Counted from the first letter of the stretch, positions 26,016-36,171 are shown. The stretch is DNA of 64,000 bases from Acidimicrobilacustris europaeus (GCA_965194515.1 OZ239146.1:1674001-1738000), one strand, 5' to 3'. Notes: a model not told the origin generated them from the letters alone. Made by a program: numbers and translations.

Positions 26016-29000
26016 GCAGTAGCGAGATCGGGCTCGATCCCGAGGCGGCAAAATTAGGTTGGGCACGCAGCGACTGGCTGGCGATTGGAGTCCTCCTCGT
26101 CCTGTCTTTATTGCCCGTTCTCATTGCGGGTACCGCGGTCAACGCTGATACAAAGCAGTGGTTACTCCTCGACCCCACACGCTTGATGGAACGTGCTCCT
26201 TTTTTGTGGGATCAGTACGTCAATGGCGGAACGGTTACTCACCAAAACATTGGGTACCTACTCCCAATGGGTCCATTCTTTTCCATCTTCCATAGCCTTG
26301 GGATGCCCGCTTGGTTGATTCAACGGGTTTGGATCGGCTCAATTCTCTTTGGCGCATCGTTCGGCGCTTTTACTCTTTTCCGCCGCCTTTGGGGCCGCAG
26401 CCCAGCGATACTTGTTGGGTCAATTGCCTACGGTTTCAGTCTCTACCCCCTCGGGCAGGTGACAGGTCAGTCGGGGCTGCTGTTGCCTTTCGTTGCATTC
26501 CCTTGGCTGGTGCTTGCCGCAATCAAGTCGATTCGATCCAGTTCATGGAGTGGCCCAGCCGTCTTCGCCCTGATCGTCACAGTCTCGAGTGCCCTTAATG
26601 GCAGTTCGATCGCGTTTGTAATTTTCGGAGCTCTTCTGTGGATCCCATTTGAAGTCTTCGTTCTTCGCTCGCGCAAACCATGGGATGGAATCAAGACGCT
26701 TGGTCGTATCGGCTTGCTTCTTGCCGTGACCCAGTTGTGGTGGGTAGTGGCCTACTGGATCGGGGGCAAATACGGATTGCCAATCCTTGAATTGACTGAG
26801 TCCGTTCGTACCACCTCCCAGACCGCATCCCCTCTCGAATTACTCAGAGGCTTGGGCTACTGGTTCTTTTACGGAGGCGATGTCTACGCACCATGGCTGG
26901 AGGGTTTCGCTGAACCTTTCATGAGGACTGGTTTGGCTCTCATTGCTTCGTTCGTGCCTGCGTTTCTTGCATTCGCAATAGCATCCTTCGTTCGATTCCA
27001 GCAGCGAATCTATTTTGTGGGGCTGATATGCGTTGGAGTCCTATTCGGCGCAGTTGCCTACTCGTACCCACCTCGAACCCCCGTAGGCACAGCTTTTGAG
27101 GCGGCTAGTCGGATCAGCCCAACGGTCCTTAGTCTTCGAAATACTCAGCGCGCCGTTCCGCTGATTGTCTTAGGAATTGCAGCACTGCTTTGCGTAGGCA
27201 TCCAGTCAGCGTCCAGTCGGCTCAGTTCCAATTGGCGAACGACGATTTCTCTGGGACTCATCGCTGTCTTCGCTATTGCGATAAGCGGCCCATACCTCAA
27301 CGGCTTCATCGCCCCCCGATTTAGTAGGCCAGCGAATATCCCCCAAGAGTGGCGAGATGCAGCTTCCTACCTCAATGAAGGCCAGGGGCGCGTCCTGCTA
27401 CTCCCCGGACAGGACTTTGGTTCATATAGATGGGGACACACCCTCGACCCAGTGCTTCCAGGGCTCACAGATCGCGAGGTCGTGTGGAGGGAACTCGTTC
27501 CGCAGGGAGGTACTACGGGATCCGACTTGCTCGCCGCTCTCGATAGACAACTTCAAGAAGGCGTGCTTGATCCAGAACTCATCGTTCCGCTCTGCCATTG
27601 GCTCGGCGTCAGCCAGATTGTTGTAGCAAACGACCTCGAATACGAACGCTACAGAACGGTCCTGCCTCGCGAAATGATGCGAACACTTTCAGATCCGAGA
27701 GCAGGTGTCCGCCTTGCAGCCACCTTTGGCGATGGATATGTGAATGTCCCGGATACGAGCCGCGTATTTGAAACGGAATCTTCTCTTCGCAACGGACAGT
27801 CGACCTCAATGGCCCTGCCGCAAATAGCCATATTCGATGTTCCAAATCCCGAAGTTGGTCGCTTCGCCGCAAGATCGATCGGATCTGAGGCAATCGTTCT
27901 CGGTGATGGCCTCGGAATGCTCTCCGCCAGCGCATCTGGCCTGCTCAATCCATCAGCTGGACCCCTCTTTAGCGAGTCCCAACTCGTTGGGTGGGACGCC
28001 GCCTTGGCAACCGTTGACCCGTTAAAGGTGGAGCAAGTCGTTACCGACACGAACAGGCTCCACGAGGGTCGTTACTACTCACTTCGCGAAAACAATGGCG
28101 CAACACTTCAGCTCACTGGCGAGCCGCGCTCCGGACTATCCACTGACTACCTCTCTACGGGTCAGAAATCACCATTGAGTCGGCTGACTACAACCCGTTT
28201 GGAAGGAATCGCCTCGATAACGGCCAATGCCTACGGCAACGCAAACACCCTAAATCCCGAAGACAGACCATCGAACGCATTCGACGGAGATCCAAAAACC
28301 AGCTGGAGAGTTGACTATGTGCCCTTCGCTGTCGCCGGACTAGATGGCCCACCCACGATCTCCTTAGATTTGGGCCGTCAAGTTGATTCTGATCGAATTA
28401 GCTTGATCCAGCCTCAAGGAAGAGTGGGGACGGTTCCGGTCAGTGCATACAAGGTTGTCCTCGACGGAGCAAGGTCTTACACGGTGACTACTGATCCAAA
28501 GGATCCGTTCTCCAAAAACGGCACAACGATGTTTCTAGATGGCCAGCCCTTCTCTCGCTTAGACGTCAGCGTGCTTGATCCGATTGACAAATCGGGAAAG
28601 CCTGTGGGCCTAGCTGAGATCGTGATTCCTGGAGTGTCGCCGCTCGTCGAGTGGGTATCAGTTCCGCCCCCCTTCGGAATGGTCTTTGGGACACCGATGC
28701 CTGTCGGCTTCCTGTTCCAACGATGGCGAGCAAGTGCCACCGAGCCCGTCCGAAGCGATCCCGAACCGGCATTACGACGGATATTCACTGTTCCTGCGAA
28801 CGACTCATACAGCTTGAGAGGAACAGTGAGGTTGGACCCTCGTGCGAACGACGCGGCAATTGACTCAGTGTTGGGAACCCTGCCCAGAGGAACGGTTGCC
28901 ACATCGAGCGAACGTCTCTTCGGATATCCGGCCGCACGTGCCTCGTCAGCCCTCGATGACGATCCGACAACTTCTTGGACGACACCATTCACAGGAGTTG

Positions 29001-30343
29001 TCGGGCAGTCCTGGTCGCTAAAACTCGATGATTCGATCTCTTTGGATTCGATTGAGATTGCAACCGCTGATCTGCCAAACAGAAGCCTCATCACCTCGGT
29101 CGAAGTAAAAACAGATAATTTCAGCAAATCATTTGGTTTAGACGGAAATGGGCCAATCGACGCTTTTGGAAACAGGACATACCGACTGGACCTAGGTCGT
29201 TCCGTCACTGCTCAAGACTTACAAATTGTAATTACAGGAATCACACCTCGAACTTCCAAGGACCTCTATAGCAAATCAGAATCAATCCTTCCTGCGTCCA
29301 TCGCGGAAATCCGTTTCCAAGGCGCGCCTCGGGCCTCGACTTCCAATTTTGTTGAGCCGCAATGTCGAGATGATCTTGTTGCAGTTGACGGGGTACCGAT
29401 TCCGATCCTCGTTAAGGGGGACGTTGGTTCCTTAGGGGATCTCCCACTTCAGTTTGTCGCCTGCGGCCCAAACCCGTTTACCCTGTCGGCAGGCGAGCAT
29501 CGGATTGTTGCGGTCAACCAACCGTCCTCTGCCCTTCAAGTGGATCAAACGATCGTAAGTTCAGCATTCCTGGATTCAGTTCAAGGCCAAGTCTCGGCAA
29601 CCCAGTTAGAAGTTTCGGCAGCTACGAATGATTCAGCGCAAATTGACACAGGCGGATCCGCGTTTTGGTTGCAATACAACCAGAGTTCAAATGCCGGGTG
29701 GGAAGCCGCCATTAAGGGAAATGGAAAGACCGAAAGTCTTGGCAACGCGCACCCTATGGGCCCCTTCGCCAATGGATGGTTAGTGAGGACAGGTTCTTCA
29801 GGTTCCATCGAGGCAACTGTGCAGTGGACGCCTCAGTGGGGGGTTAACGCTTCACTCGTCATTTCGATCAGCGGAGTGCTGGGGTGCATATTGATTGTCT
29901 TCTTATCTCGTCGCCTGAAGTCTCAGACGATTGAGGTCGGATATCGCGTCAGCTCGGCACCTTTTCCGTCGATCTCATCTCTCCAGATCAACGCTCGTGC
30001 TTTCGCTTGGGCTATCTCCGCTACGGCCCCCGTTGCTCTGCTCCTGGGTGGCGTGACCGTCGTGGCCGGCGTTTTACTATTCGGGATTATCGGGGTTGTC
30101 ATAACCTCAAGATTTTCACGAGGGTCAATCGCTGTTCATTTCGTCCCTCCGATATTGCTCGGATTAGCAATCGCCATAGTCATTGCAACTGTAAAAATCA
30201 CTCACCCGAGTATCGATGCAATGTGGCCATCAAGATTTCAAGTTGCGAACACCTTGAGCCTCGTTTCGCTCTTCCTCTTGCTCGCGCTCATTCTGGCGGA
30301 TCGATCTGAGCCGGATTCGAAAAAAATGGATCGGCCGCTCTAG
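26012..30343 (+). CDS. AftD-like alpha-(1->3)-arabinofuranosyltransferase (DUF3367)
   Basis: A very large 1443-residue membrane protein. The N-terminal third is a GT-C fold with an acidic motif after the first helix (GTAVNADTKQWLLLDPTRL) and GGTVTHQNIGYLLPMGPFF, which closely follows mycobacterial AftD. AftD adds alpha-1,3 arabinofuranose branches to arabinogalactan and lipoarabinomannan from decaprenyl-phosphoarabinose. The middle and C-terminal two thirds are extracytoplasmic and include discoidin-like carbohydrate-binding signatures (DGDPKTSWRVD near residue 760; DDDPTTSWTTP near 980). Several helices close the protein (1290-1430). Coupled to the GT4 gene. The arabinan assignment rests on family resemblance. 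Confidence 0.88.
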   Translation: MSSSEIGLDPEAAKLGWARSDWLAIGVLLVLSLLPVLIAGTAVNADTKQWLLLDPTRLMERAPFLWDQYVNGGTVTHQNIGYLLPMGPFFSIFHSLGMPAWLIQRVWIGSILFGASFGAFTLFRRLWGRSPAILVGSIAYGFSLYPLGQVTGQSGLLLPFVAFPWLVLAAIKSIRSSSWSGPAVFALIVTVSSALNGSSIAFVIFGALLWIPFEVFVLRSRKPWDGIKTLGRIGLLLAVTQLWWVVAYWIGGKYGLPILELTESVRTTSQTASPLELLRGLGYWFFYGGDVYAPWLEGFAEPFMRTGLALIASFVPAFLAFAIASFVRFQQRIYFVGLICVGVLFGAVAYSYPPRTPVGTAFEAASRISPTVLSLRNTQRAVPLIVLGIAALLCVGIQSASSRLSSNWRTTISLGLIAVFAIAISGPYLNGFIAPRFSRPANIPQEWRDAASYLNEGQGRVLLLPGQDFGSYRWGHTLDPVLPGLTDREVVWRELVPQGGTTGSDLLAALDRQLQEGVLDPELIVPLCHWLGVSQIVVANDLEYERYRTVLPREMMRTLSDPRAGVRLAATFGDGYVNVPDTSRVFETESSLRNGQSTSMALPQIAIFDVPNPEVGRFAARSIGSEAIVLGDGLGMLSASASGLLNPSAGPLFSESQLVGWDAALATVDPLKVEQVVTDTNRLHEGRYYSLRENNGATLQLTGEPRSGLSTDYLSTGQKSPLSRLTTTRLEGIASITANAYGNANTLNPEDRPSNAFDGDPKTSWRVDYVPFAVAGLDGPPTISLDLGRQVDSDRISLIQPQGRVGTVPVSAYKVVLDGARSYTVTTDPKDPFSKNGTTMFLDGQPFSRLDVSVLDPIDKSGKPVGLAEIVIPGVSPLVEWVSVPPPFGMVFGTPMPVGFLFQRWRASATEPVRSDPEPALRRIFTVPANDSYSLRGTVRLDPRANDAAIDSVLGTLPRGTVATSSERLFGYPAARASSALDDDPTTSWTTPFTGVVGQSWSLKLDDSISLDSIEIATADLPNRSLITSVEVKTDNFSKSFGLDGNGPIDAFGNRTYRLDLGRSVTAQDLQIVITGITPRTSKDLYSKSESILPASIAEIRFQGAPRASTSNFVEPQCRDDLVAVDGVPIPILVKGDVGSLGDLPLQFVACGPNPFTLSAGEHRIVAVNQPSSALQVDQTIVSSAFLDSVQGQVSATQLEVSAATNDSAQIDTGGSAFWLQYNQSSNAGWEAAIKGNGKTESLGNAHPMGPFANGWLVRTGSSGSIEATVQWTPQWGVNASLVISISGVLGCILIVFLSRRLKSQTIEVGYRVSSAPFPSISSLQINARAFAWAISATAPVALLLGGVTVVAGVLLFGIIGVVITSRFSRGSIAVHFVPPILLGLAIAIVIATVKITHPSIDAMWPSRFQVANTLSLVSLFLLLALILADRSEPDSKKMDRPL

Positions 30344-30425
30344 ATCCAGACGCCAGACGCCATTGCATTAAATGAACGACTCTCGGTCCGATTTGAATTC
30401 CGTCGACCGCCCTGGAGATCTCCAG

Positions 30426-31106
30426 TCAGCCGGTGAAGGCAGGAACCACTTCGCCACCCGGTGCAACGATCGTTGTGGTGGTTGATGGGGCCGAGGTTGT
30501 CGTTGTCGGATCAGGGGTCGTATAGGTAACCGTCAGAATTGGCTGGTTACCGTTCTCAGGGCTGTCCCAAGAGCATTCGGTGCTACCCGAGGGCGATTGA
30601 CGCAACGAGAACCCGACATATCCGGCTGAACGGGCCCCGACCGTGATCATCGCAGTCACGTCGACCGAGTTGTAACCGGGGTCCGCTGGGGTGAACAGCA
30701 CTTGTGGGCCCACGACGTCAGCATCGCCGATCGTCACTGCACCGTCGCCTGAGTACCCCACCACCGCGGTTTGGCCCGCCATATCCTCTCGCGACGTGCG
30801 CAGTTGCAGGATTGCGCTGGTGACGGTCGCGTCTGTCGGCAGAGCCGACAGCGGGAGCTCGAACGCCCAGCGATACTGATCACCGTAGAAGGCGTTTACG
30901 CCCGTCTGCGTCGAGGGATAGCTCGACCAGGTCGCTCCTGAATTCGTGCTGCTGAAACCGCCGAAGATGCTGCTGGTGAAGCTGTCGAGCACGAGCGTCG
31001 ATCCCGACGCGCTGGCCGAACCTGGAGCGACCACGACAACAAGAGCAGCGAGCAGACCTGCAGCCATCGTCGCGACAATGCGCTTCCGTACCGAAGAGTT
31101 TCGCAC
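30426..31106 (-). CDS. Secreted DNRLRE-like beta protein ending in PAFTG
   Basis: A 226-residue exported protein. The signal peptide is RKRIVATMAAGLLAALVVVV with a likely cut after SASA. The mature domain (about 35-195) has the pattern of DNRLRE/CBM96-type beta domains found on bacterial surface proteins: YRWAFELPLSALPTDATVTSA, ILQLRTSRED, and a YNSVDVTAMI strand. A Thr/Pro linker (TTPDPTTTTSAPSTTTT) leads to the terminal PAFTG, the same five residues that end the protein at 16815-17417. Start is GTG with GGTGG upstream. No membrane anchor follows PAFTG. It lies at the tRNA-proximal end of the island. Confidence 0.82.
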   Translation of the reverse strand: MRNSSVRKRIVATMAAGLLAALVVVVAPGSASASGSTLVLDSFTSSIFGGFSSTNSGATWSSYPSTQTGVNAFYGDQYRWAFELPLSALPTDATVTSAILQLRTSREDMAGQTAVVGYSGDGAVTIGDADVVGPQVLFTPADPGYNSVDVTAMITVGARSAGYVGFSLRQSPSGSTECSWDSPENGNQPILTVTYTTPDPTTTTSAPSTTTTIVAPGGEVVPAFTG

Positions 31107-31140
31107 TTGCCACCGCTTTCTTCACACGTTGAATTGAAAA

Positions 31141-31392
31141 GTGTTTGCGCCAGCGATGACGCTGATCCGGAAGGCTACACAGGGGGACCGCATTGAGGCC
31201 TTTCCATCCCAACTCGGACACAACGACATCGGCTTAACTTTGCGCCAATACACCCACCTGATGCCTGAAAATCAGGGCCTTCCCGCCGATGGTGTTGTTG
31301 CAGCGTTGGACGGTCCGCATTTTTCCTGTGACCAAACCCGACACCACGATGGACCAGTCATGCAAGCGGCCCCCTCCGAGAAGGGGGCCTGA
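31141..31392 (+). pseudogene. Tyrosine recombinase (integrase), C-terminal remnant
   Basis: The frame contains FPSQLGHNDIGLTLRQYTHL, which is the terminal motif of phage-type integrases (LGHxxIxxTLxxYxHL), with the nucleophilic tyrosine encoded at 31249-31251. The upstream catalytic Arg, Lys and HxxR blocks are missing, so this is only the last 60-70 residues of an enzyme normally 350-400 long. It points toward the tRNA gene and ends 12 bases before a tRNA 3'-end fragment, the normal arrangement of integrase next to its attachment site. Confidence 0.72.
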
Positions 31393-31403
31393 CCTGCGCA
31401 TTT

Positions 31404-31422
31404 GATGGTGGCGGGGACGGGA
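31404..31422. repeat. Third, 19-base copy of the tRNA-fMet 3' end (attachment-core scar)
   Basis: The 19 bases gatggtggcggggacggga are identical to the 3' end of the tRNA gene plus its flank (found again at 31516-31534 and 17485-17503). The copy lies just past the integrase remnant, fitting a secondary attachment core from nested or abortive integration. Confidence 0.6.
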
Positions 31423-31479
31423 ACCGTCGAGCGCCGTTGGCGCTCTCCTCCCAAATCCAAGGGCGCGATCGTCGAAACG

Positions 31480-32107
<628 letters not shown>

Positions 32108-32117
32108 CGCAACCGCC

Positions 32118-33392
32118 TCAGTCTGTGACGCTGAACGTTGCGCAATAGCGCGCAAACATTTCTTTCTGCTCGGCCGCGTCAAGACCGAGCCAATCGAATG
32201 ACCAGGTGTGATCGCCGTGCTTTTCACGCGGCGACCCTGCGAGGGCAGCCGTCATCGCAGCACGCACATCGTCCGGTAGGTCAATGCCGAGTTCGTCGTA
32301 GATGCGCGCCACAACACCAACACCATCGGCATTGAAATCGGCAAAGGACCCGTGAGCGACGCGACCGCTTGGCAGTACACCCTCATACTGAAGATCGACG
32401 AGGCCATCGAGATCGCCAAGATAAAGGTCGGCGTGATAGCGACCGATCACAGCGGTATCGACATCATCGCTATGCGCCCAGCGCAGCGTCGCAATCAGAC
32501 TCGTGACAGAGCCGAGGATTGCCAGCGGATCGCGATGGGTGATGACGAGTTGTGCGTCTGGGTAGGTGTCGAGCAAGACGGGAAGGTTGTGAAGGTGCAC
32601 CGGCGACTTCAGAACCCATTTCTGAGTTGGCATCTTTCGCTGAAGGATCTGCAGTATCAGACGGTGCATTTCATACGCCGGAGTCATGTCACATGACTGC
32701 AGCCATTCGATGTAGCTCGGCGTGTTGTAGCGGCTGATGAACTCTTCGCCACGAAACGCAAAGGACATTGCCGAGAGGCACTCCTTATTCATGCGACCGG
32801 CGTAAGCGTGAATCGCGTCGAGTCCGCCGGTAACAAGTTGCGGGCCACGCAGTTCGGCATCGGCAAGCGCGATCCGAGGATCGTTGTCGTACGTTTCGGG
32901 TGTTGGCGGCGGCACCGGGCGCAGGAACTCCCAACCGAGAGGAACACGGTGGCGATGATCGGCCGACAACAACGCGTGCAGCACTGTCGTTCCAGTGCGC
33001 GGCGCACCAACAACAAAAAGCGGTTCAACGATTTGTTCGTCTCGTACCCCGGGATCGCTGCGAACCCAATCACAGATCTGCAGTCGGACTTCAAACAAGC
33101 GCAGCAAAAACCGCCGCGTCATCCATCGACCCAGCAGGTTCAAGTTCGCTTCGTTTTCGAGCGAATCAAGTGCGATATCAAGACCTTCGAGGAAATCCTC
33201 ATCGGTGCCCGGACCGGGAGCGCAAAGTGCTGTAATCCCCTCGTTCGAACGCCCCTGCCGCGCTAACGCCTCGCCAATGAGGCCATCACGATCAAGCGGA
33301 AGCGCTGCTTCAGTCGCAATCGGCAACACGAGACCCGCATTCACCGATTCAACCCATTCAGGGCGTGGTCCCGGGTTCCAAGTCGTAGCCAT
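32118..33392 (-). CDS. Sulfotransferase family protein
   Basis: A 424-residue protein that would transfer sulfate from PAPS. The 5'-phosphosulfate-binding loop is seen in FVVGAPRTGTTVLHALL near residue 130, and the 3'-phosphate region in LVITHRDPLAILGSVTSL. WVLKSPVHLHNLPVL is the typical KSP block. This long family is very common in Acidimicrobiia and mycobacteria; substrates are usually unknown. An ATG at 33392 is chosen because the preceding 38 in-frame codons look non-coding. It is divergent from the SDR gene at 33417 with only 24 bases between starts, so promoters overlap the coding ends. Confidence 0.88.
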   Translation of the reverse strand: MATTWNPGPRPEWVESVNAGLVLPIATEAALPLDRDGLIGEALARQGRSNEGITALCAPGPGTDEDFLEGLDIALDSLENEANLNLLGRWMTRRFLLRLFEVRLQICDWVRSDPGVRDEQIVEPLFVVGAPRTGTTVLHALLSADHRHRVPLGWEFLRPVPPPTPETYDNDPRIALADAELRGPQLVTGGLDAIHAYAGRMNKECLSAMSFAFRGEEFISRYNTPSYIEWLQSCDMTPAYEMHRLILQILQRKMPTQKWVLKSPVHLHNLPVLLDTYPDAQLVITHRDPLAILGSVTSLIATLRWAHSDDVDTAVIGRYHADLYLGDLDGLVDLQYEGVLPSGRVAHGSFADFNADGVGVVARIYDELGIDLPDDVRAAMTAALAGSPREKHGDHTWSFDWLGLDAAEQKEMFARYCATFSVTD

Positions 33393-33416
33393 TAACGAGG
33401 AAACTACGCTGCTCTC

Positions 33417-34199
33417 ATGACCGGCGCACCTCTCAACGACCTTGATGGCCGAGTTGTCATCATTACTGGCGGAACCCGGGGCATTGGCCTCGGCGTAGCG
33501 CGCCATCTCGGTGCGCTTGGGGCAAAGGTTGTCATCACCGGCCGCAAGCCCGAACGACTTGCAGAGGCAATCACATCCCTTGAAGCGGAGAACATTGACT
33601 GCCTTGGTCTTGTTGCCGATGTTGCCGACCGCTCACGCTCCTTCGAAGTCGTTGACGAAACCCTCGCAAGATTTGGCCGCATCGATGGTTTGGTCCTGAA
33701 CGCGCAATCGTTTCGGCCGGTCACTCCCCTGCTCGATGTCACCGAGAGCGATATGAACCTGTTGTTCGACACCGGCCCCAAGGGTGCGCTGTGGCTCATG
33801 CAAGCGGCGCAACCGCATATGGCCGCGAACAACTGGGGGCGCATCGTCACGATGGGAACCTCGATGGGACTCACCGGCGCTGCTGGTTACGGCCCCTACG
33901 CAGCATCGAACGAAGCCATCCGTTCCCTCACTCGCACCGCCGCACGCGAATGGGGCCGTGACGGCATCACTGTGAACTGTGTCCTTCCCGCATCAGCCGG
34001 CCATCGGGCGCCGGTTGCTGGTTCCGACCCCGCTCGCGAGGCGGCGTTTGCGTCGATGTACGACGACAACCCCGTCGGGCGTGATGGCGACGCCGTTGAC
34101 GACATCGGCCCAGCAGTCGCGTTCTTGTTGAGCGATGGAAGTCGTTATGTCACCGGTCAGACCATTTCGGTTGACGGTGGCGGCATTATGCGTCCGTAG
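33417..34199 (+). CDS. SDR family oxidoreductase with Asn in place of the catalytic Lys
   Basis: A 260-residue short-chain dehydrogenase with cofactor motif TGGTRGIGLG, VLNAQS in the NNAG position, and MGTSMG holding the catalytic Ser region. The active-site motif reads YAASN (GYGPYAASNEAIRSL), so the Lys of YxxxK is Asn. The C-terminus TGQTISVDGGG is normal. Loss of the lysine, which lowers the tyrosine pKa and binds the cofactor ribose, suggests low or altered activity; this is an inference. Confidence 0.87.
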   Translation: MTGAPLNDLDGRVVIITGGTRGIGLGVARHLGALGAKVVITGRKPERLAEAITSLEAENIDCLGLVADVADRSRSFEVVDETLARFGRIDGLVLNAQSFRPVTPLLDVTESDMNLLFDTGPKGALWLMQAAQPHMAANNWGRIVTMGTSMGLTGAAGYGPYAASNEAIRSLTRTAAREWGRDGITVNCVLPASAGHRAPVAGSDPAREAAFASMYDDNPVGRDGDAVDDIGPAVAFLLSDGSRYVTGQTISVDGGGIMRP

Positions 34200-34202
34200 A
34201 AC

Positions 34203-35384
34203 TCAAGTTCGGAAACGCCAGGCCAGATGACGACGGCGAGACTCAAGTAACGCGACGCGTTCCTCCGCTGACACTCGAACGGTGTCGGCCGGAAGTTCGC
34301 TCCACACCTCGTCGGCATTCACCAGTCGTGCCGTCGGCTCAGGAGCAGCGTCGCTGAGCGGCCAAAACCAGCGCAACGTGCAAAGCCCGCGCTGACGACC
34401 ACCCGCATCGAGCCAGTTGTCGACGCCCGGGTCTCGATGAGAAACAACCGCGCGAATTCGTCCGTCGTCTGACAATCGCAATTGGCGATCATTCAAACTC
34501 GTCATGCGCTCGACAGGATCGGCAAGTTCGAACCAACCCTCGGGATAGAGCTGCAAACTCCAATACCGGGCGTCGGGAACTTCACTCTCAATGATGAGCG
34601 CATCGTCAGGGCCAAGGTCCCAGAAGCAAAAGCCGTAACGCGCGGCAGCCAGACCCTTTTCTTGCGCAAAGGAACCTTGAAACGAATTGTCCTGACGCAT
34701 CGCTCGTTGGTCGATCATGTACTGGTTCCAGTACGACATCGAACGCTCAACACCGGCGGCTGCGTCGGCAACCTTTGCGGCAAAGTCTTCAGCCGTTACT
34801 CGGGGCAGATGGTCAGGCCCATCAAGACATTCGATTGTGAACGTGGCCGGCTCTTCTTCGGTCCAATCGAAGTAGTACTCACGAATAGAGCACATAACAG
34901 CGCCTTCAGGAATTTGCAGCCACCCTGGTTCGGTGCCGTCGCCTCCGAGAAAGAACTCGAACTCATCGCCCTTGCCAATCCCGAGATCGGAACCGTTGTG
35001 CTCGGCGAGCGTGCCCCACTTTTCTTGATGCATAAAGCCGGCCCGCATTGCAAGGATGAACTCTTCGCAGGAATGCATCCGGCCGCGGACTCGATAGCGC
35101 TTGGTGGAATCGATGCGAGCGTGACGGTAAGCGTTATCGGCGTTTGGGCCGCCCCACTGGGTAACCAGATCGTTCTGGCGCATAAAGAAGGGTCGGGCAG
35201 CATTCGGATAACCGATCGACCAGCCCAACCAACACAACACCTGTTCGGCCATGTGGTCGTAACCCTCGGAGCGCACGCCAGCATCGGCCGGAAATGGTTC
35301 GGCCATTAGTTGTTCGCCCACTGCTTCAAGCCGACGACAGAAATCACGCCACGCAGTCAGTTCAATGCTTTCGTTCGAAGCCAT
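34203..35384 (-). CDS. DUF1214-like protein
   Basis: A 393-residue soluble protein. The C-terminal part (ARYWSLQLYPEGWF, SLNDRQL, AVVSHRDPGVDNWLDAGG, and TLRWFWPL) matches the DUF1214 beta-sandwich pattern that often follows DUF1254. The N-terminal 200 residues are helical and Trp-rich, with no named family. No signal peptide is apparent. The ATG at 35384 follows AAGGA at good spacing; the 21 residues before it lie in the gap after the SDR gene. It forms a likely operon with the upstream SDR gene. Function unknown. Confidence 0.7.
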   Translation of the reverse strand: MASNESIELTAWRDFCRRLEAVGEQLMAEPFPADAGVRSEGYDHMAEQVLCWLGWSIGYPNAARPFFMRQNDLVTQWGGPNADNAYRHARIDSTKRYRVRGRMHSCEEFILAMRAGFMHQEKWGTLAEHNGSDLGIGKGDEFEFFLGGDGTEPGWLQIPEGAVMCSIREYYFDWTEEEPATFTIECLDGPDHLPRVTAEDFAAKVADAAAGVERSMSYWNQYMIDQRAMRQDNSFQGSFAQEKGLAAARYGFCFWDLGPDDALIIESEVPDARYWSLQLYPEGWFELADPVERMTSLNDRQLRLSDDGRIRAVVSHRDPGVDNWLDAGGRQRGLCTLRWFWPLSDAAPEPTARLVNADEVWSELPADTVRVSAEERVALLESRRRHLAWRFRT

Positions 35385-35397
35385 GACGGTTGTTCCT

Positions 35398-36171
35398 TCA
35401 GGATCCGTGCGGACGTCGACTTGCGGCACGAATGTTGCTACGAACACAGATGCCGGTGATGTTCGACGAAAAGTCTGACGCCAGCCACAAAACTGTTTGC
35501 GCTACTTCTTCCGGTTGACTCAGCCGTTGGAGATCAAGATCGGCAACGTGCGCATCGACGCCACCCGGTTGCGTCCCGAGGTAGTTGAGCAGCGGTGCGG
35601 TTGCCGTCGGGCCGGGAGTCACCGCGTTCGCCCGAATGCCGTGGCCGCCGTATTCCGTCGCAACCGTTTCCATCAGATTGATGACGCCTGCTTTGGCGGC
35701 GGCGTACCCACCGAGGTTGAAGTTGCCACCGATTCCCGCACCAGAAGACATGCTCACGATTGAGCCTCCGCCATTGGTAATCATGTGGGGTATCACCGCT
35801 CGAGTCGCGTAGAACACTGAATCGAGCGTCACCGATTGCTGGAAGCGCCAGTCTTCGTCACTGAGCTCACCGATCAATCCCGATCGAGACACCCCAACGT
35901 TGTTGTAGAGCACGTCAACGCGGCCATACGCGTCGATGGCACCCTGCACCCACGAGTTAACGAATGTTGGATCGCTCATGTCGCCAGCAACACCTGCGAC
36001 AACAGCGCCAGAGGCTGCGAGTTCGTCGACGACTCGGTTGAGCTCAGCGGTTCGTAGATCGTTCAACCACAACGTGGCGCCGTGCTCTGCGAAGAGACGA
36101 GCTGACGCCTCACCAATACCAGCGCCGCATCCGCTGATGAGCGCCACTTTTCCCTCAAGCATTCCTGACAT
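35398..36171 (-). CDS. SDR family oxidoreductase with aberrant C-terminus
   Basis: A 257-residue short-chain dehydrogenase: cofactor motif SGCGAGIGEAS, YNNVGVS, catalytic Ser in SMSSGAG and YAAAK with Tyr and Lys. Instead of the usual ITGxxxxVDGG ending, it reads ITGICVRSNIRAASRRPHGS, and the reading frame one base over continues openly into the DUF1214 gene. Either the end has genuinely diverged or a frameshift altered it. The enzyme core is intact. It is the first gene of a two-gene unit. Confidence 0.87.
   Translation of the reverse strand: MSGMLEGKVALISGCGAGIGEASARLFAEHGATLWLNDLRTAELNRVVDELAASGAVVAGVAGDMSDPTFVNSWVQGAIDAYGRVDVLYNNVGVSRSGLIGELSDEDWRFQQSVTLDSVFYATRAVIPHMITNGGGSIVSMSSGAGIGGNFNLGGYAAAKAGVINLMETVATEYGGHGIRANAVTPGPTATAPLLNYLGTQPGGVDAHVADLDLQRLSQPEEVAQTVLWLASDFSSNITGICVRSNIRAASRRPHGS

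Noticed and set aside
30412..30425. Perfect 14-base palindrome ctggagatctccag
   Set aside because: No loop or T-run, so not a terminator, and it sits between convergent gene ends where an operator is unlikely.
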